From the NCBI GenBank assembly GCA_021809435.1, contig JAKBAD010000004.1, positions 1 through 64,000 of the forward strand: a stretch of 64,000 nucleotides of DNA, written 5' to 3'. The translations under genes and the position numbers were made by a program. Positions within the stretch are counted from its first letter, which is position 1. Each line of letters opens with the position of its first letter. The DNA comes from Pseudomonadota bacterium. Its GTDB lineage: Bacteria > Pseudomonadota > Alphaproteobacteria > Acetobacterales > Acetobacteraceae. Of the stretch, positions 62,951 through 64,000 are shown piece after piece. Under the pieces are notes generated by a model, which was not told the origin of the DNA, searched no databases, and saw nothing but the letters and a program-made list of their open reading frames with translations.

Positions 62951-64000
62951 CTATAGCGGCAGCTCGATCTCCGCGCGCAACCCGCCCCCCGGCCGGTCGC
63001 GCAGCCGCAAATCCCCGCCATGCGCGCCAATGATATCGCGCGCGATGGCCAGTCCCAGCCCCGTGCCGCCCGGCTGCTCGCTTTCAAAGGGTTTTAGCAG
63101 CGTCTCGCGCTTCTCCGCCGGAATCCCCGGCCCGTCATCATCGATGAAAATGCGAAAACTCCGCGCCCCCGCATCGGCCGGGCGCGGCAAGGTCACCCAA
63201 ATATGGCTGCCATGGCGGGCGGCATTGTCAATCAGGTTGGTCAGCGCGCGCCGCATGGCCTCGGGGCGCAGCCGCACCACCAGCCCCTGGGGCGCGCTCA
63301 GCGCCACCTGCGCGCCGCCCCGCCGACTGGCCGTGCACACATCCTCGAGCAGGCCGGCCATATCGGTGGCGCTGGCCTGCTCGCTGCCCTCGCCGCGCGC
63401 AAAGCTCAAATAAACCGCGATCAGCCGCTCCATTTCCTCAATATCGCTGATCATATCGGCATGGTCTTGCGGCTCCATGCCGGGCTGCATGGCCAGGGCC
63501 AGGCGCAGCCGCGTGAGGGGCGTGCGCAAATCATGCGAGATTCCGGCCAGCATGGTGGTGCGCTGGGCCAGAAACCGCCGCAGCCGTTCGCGCATGCGGT
63601 TGAAGGCGGTGGCGGCCCGCCGCACCTCAATCGCCCCTTCCGGCCGTATCGGCCCCTCATCGCGCCCCATGCCAAAGGCCTCGGCGGCCAGGGCCAGCCG
63701 CGTGATGCCGCGCACCTGCGTGCGCAAAAACAGCGCCGCGATGCCAAACACCAGCAGCGCCGTGCCGGTGAGCCAGATGAGAAACAGATAGAACGTGCCA
63801 ATGAACAGCCGCTTGCGCGAGACCTCTATGCTCAGCACCCCGCCCGGCATCTGCACATTCACCACAATCACCCCGGGCAGATTATTCCAGTCCACATTGA
63901 ACGGCCGGTCGAGCTCGTGGCTCAGCGCGTGTGCCAGATCCTGGTCCACCGGCCCCGGCGCATCGGGTGGGGGCAAATGGCGCAGCACCTCATTGGGCAA
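62951..64000 (-). CDS. Sensor histidine kinase, EnvZ-like (N-terminal end cut by window)
   Basis: The C-terminal 349 residues of an inner-membrane kinase. The window end cuts the periplasmic domain. Features are a membrane helix (GTFYLFLIWLTGTALLVFGIAALFL), a HAMP segment (GAIEVRRAATAFNRMRERLRRFLAQR), the phospho-His in ISHDLRTPLTRLRLAL, the N box NLIDNAARHG, the G1 box DDGPGIP and the G2 box GGTGLGLAIARDI. HDLRTPLTRLRL is typical of EnvZ-type kinases. The cognate regulator should lie beyond the window, on the other side of 64000. The gene ends about 2.1 kb from the porin, a plausible target. Confidence 0.92.
   Translation of the reverse strand: MPNEVLRHLPPPDAPGPVDQDLAHALSHELDRPFNVDWNNLPGVIVVNVQMPGGVLSIEVSRKRLFIGTFYLFLIWLTGTALLVFGIAALFLRTQVRGITRLALAAEAFGMGRDEGPIRPEGAIEVRRAATAFNRMRERLRRFLAQRTTMLAGISHDLRTPLTRLRLALAMQPGMEPQDHADMISDIEEMERLIAVYLSFARGEGSEQASATDMAGLLEDVCTASRRGGAQVALSAPQGLVVRLRPEAMRRALTNLIDNAARHGSHIWVTLPRPADAGARSFRIFIDDDGPGIPAEKRETLLKPFESEQPGGTGLGLAIARDIIGAHGGDLRLRDRPGGGLRAEIELPL

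Overview
The window is about 64 kb of GC-rich, densely packed, mostly core bacterial chromosome. It points to an alphaproteobacterium, probably in the Rhodospirillales/Acetobacterales part of the class. The evidence is a class I lysyl-tRNA synthetase, a TrcR-type DUF1013 protein, DUF1192 and DUF3576 proteins, two YdcH/DUF465 proteins, an Acetobacteraceae-like general porin and a GC-rich codon style. I cannot name a genus from sequence alone. There is no rRNA, CRISPR array, prophage or recognisable insertion sequence. One tRNA gene is present, and one AT-rich gene looks imported.

Layout. 1-983: 3' part of pgi. 980-8687 (minus): a six-gene leucine/branched acyl-CoA operon (isovaleryl-CoA dehydrogenase, both methylcrotonyl-CoA carboxylase subunits, a MaoC hydratase, a CitE-like lyase, an acyl-CoA synthetase) with a divergent LysR regulator. 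9697-15965: an AsmA-like protein, a DinG-family helicase, class I LysRS and an MprF-like membrane protein. 16070-19355: DegP/HtrA protease, pirin, tandem universal stress protein. 19425-26960: a polyamine module (PuuB-like oxidase, PuuA-like ligase, PotABCD-type transporter, divergent PuuR-like regulator). 26971-32054: FadD, cold-shock protein, SYLF lipid-binding protein, histidine phosphatase, two-gene ABC exporter. 32164-32766: an AT-rich orphan. 32812-37968: hemW, thrC, M16 peptidase, PmbA/TldD-like protein. 38017-42596: globin-coupled chemoreceptor, tRNA-Met, Maf, HTH-Smr-DUF1192 operon, TrcR, first YdcH gene. 42928-47227: second YdcH, purE, purK, a shrunken gamma-glutamyltransferase-like lipoprotein, an aminotransferase. 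47369-50073: etfBA and 3-hydroxybutyryl-CoA dehydrogenase. 50140-52572: bactofilin, PfkB sugar/adenosine kinase, TauE exporter. 52544-57804 (minus): the elongasome operon mreC-mreD-mrdA-rodA-murI without mreB. 57944-59189: YggS and a ThiE/TenI-like gene, head to head. 59190-62859: a porin behind a Pho-box-like site, a DUF3576 lipoprotein, acetate kinase. 62951-64000: part of an EnvZ-like kinase.

How it fits together. The acyl-CoA dehydrogenases of leucine and fatty-acid catabolism deliver electrons to ETF (etfBA in this window). The leucine operon lacks the usual LiuC hydratase and HMG-CoA lyase. In their place are a MaoC protein and a CitE protein, in the gene order of the Mycobacterium tuberculosis Rv2498c-Rv2505c locus, so an (R)-specific HMG-CoA branch with possible itaconate breakdown is the most interesting metabolic hypothesis. 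The polyamine module couples uptake to gamma-glutamylation and oxidation. The mre operon places glutamate racemase (D-Glu supply) in translational coupling with the elongation-specific synthase pair PBP2/RodA.

Start codons are often GTG or TTG in tightly overlapped genes. Start choices below rest on overlaps, Shine-Dalgarno spacing and family N-termini, not on experiment.
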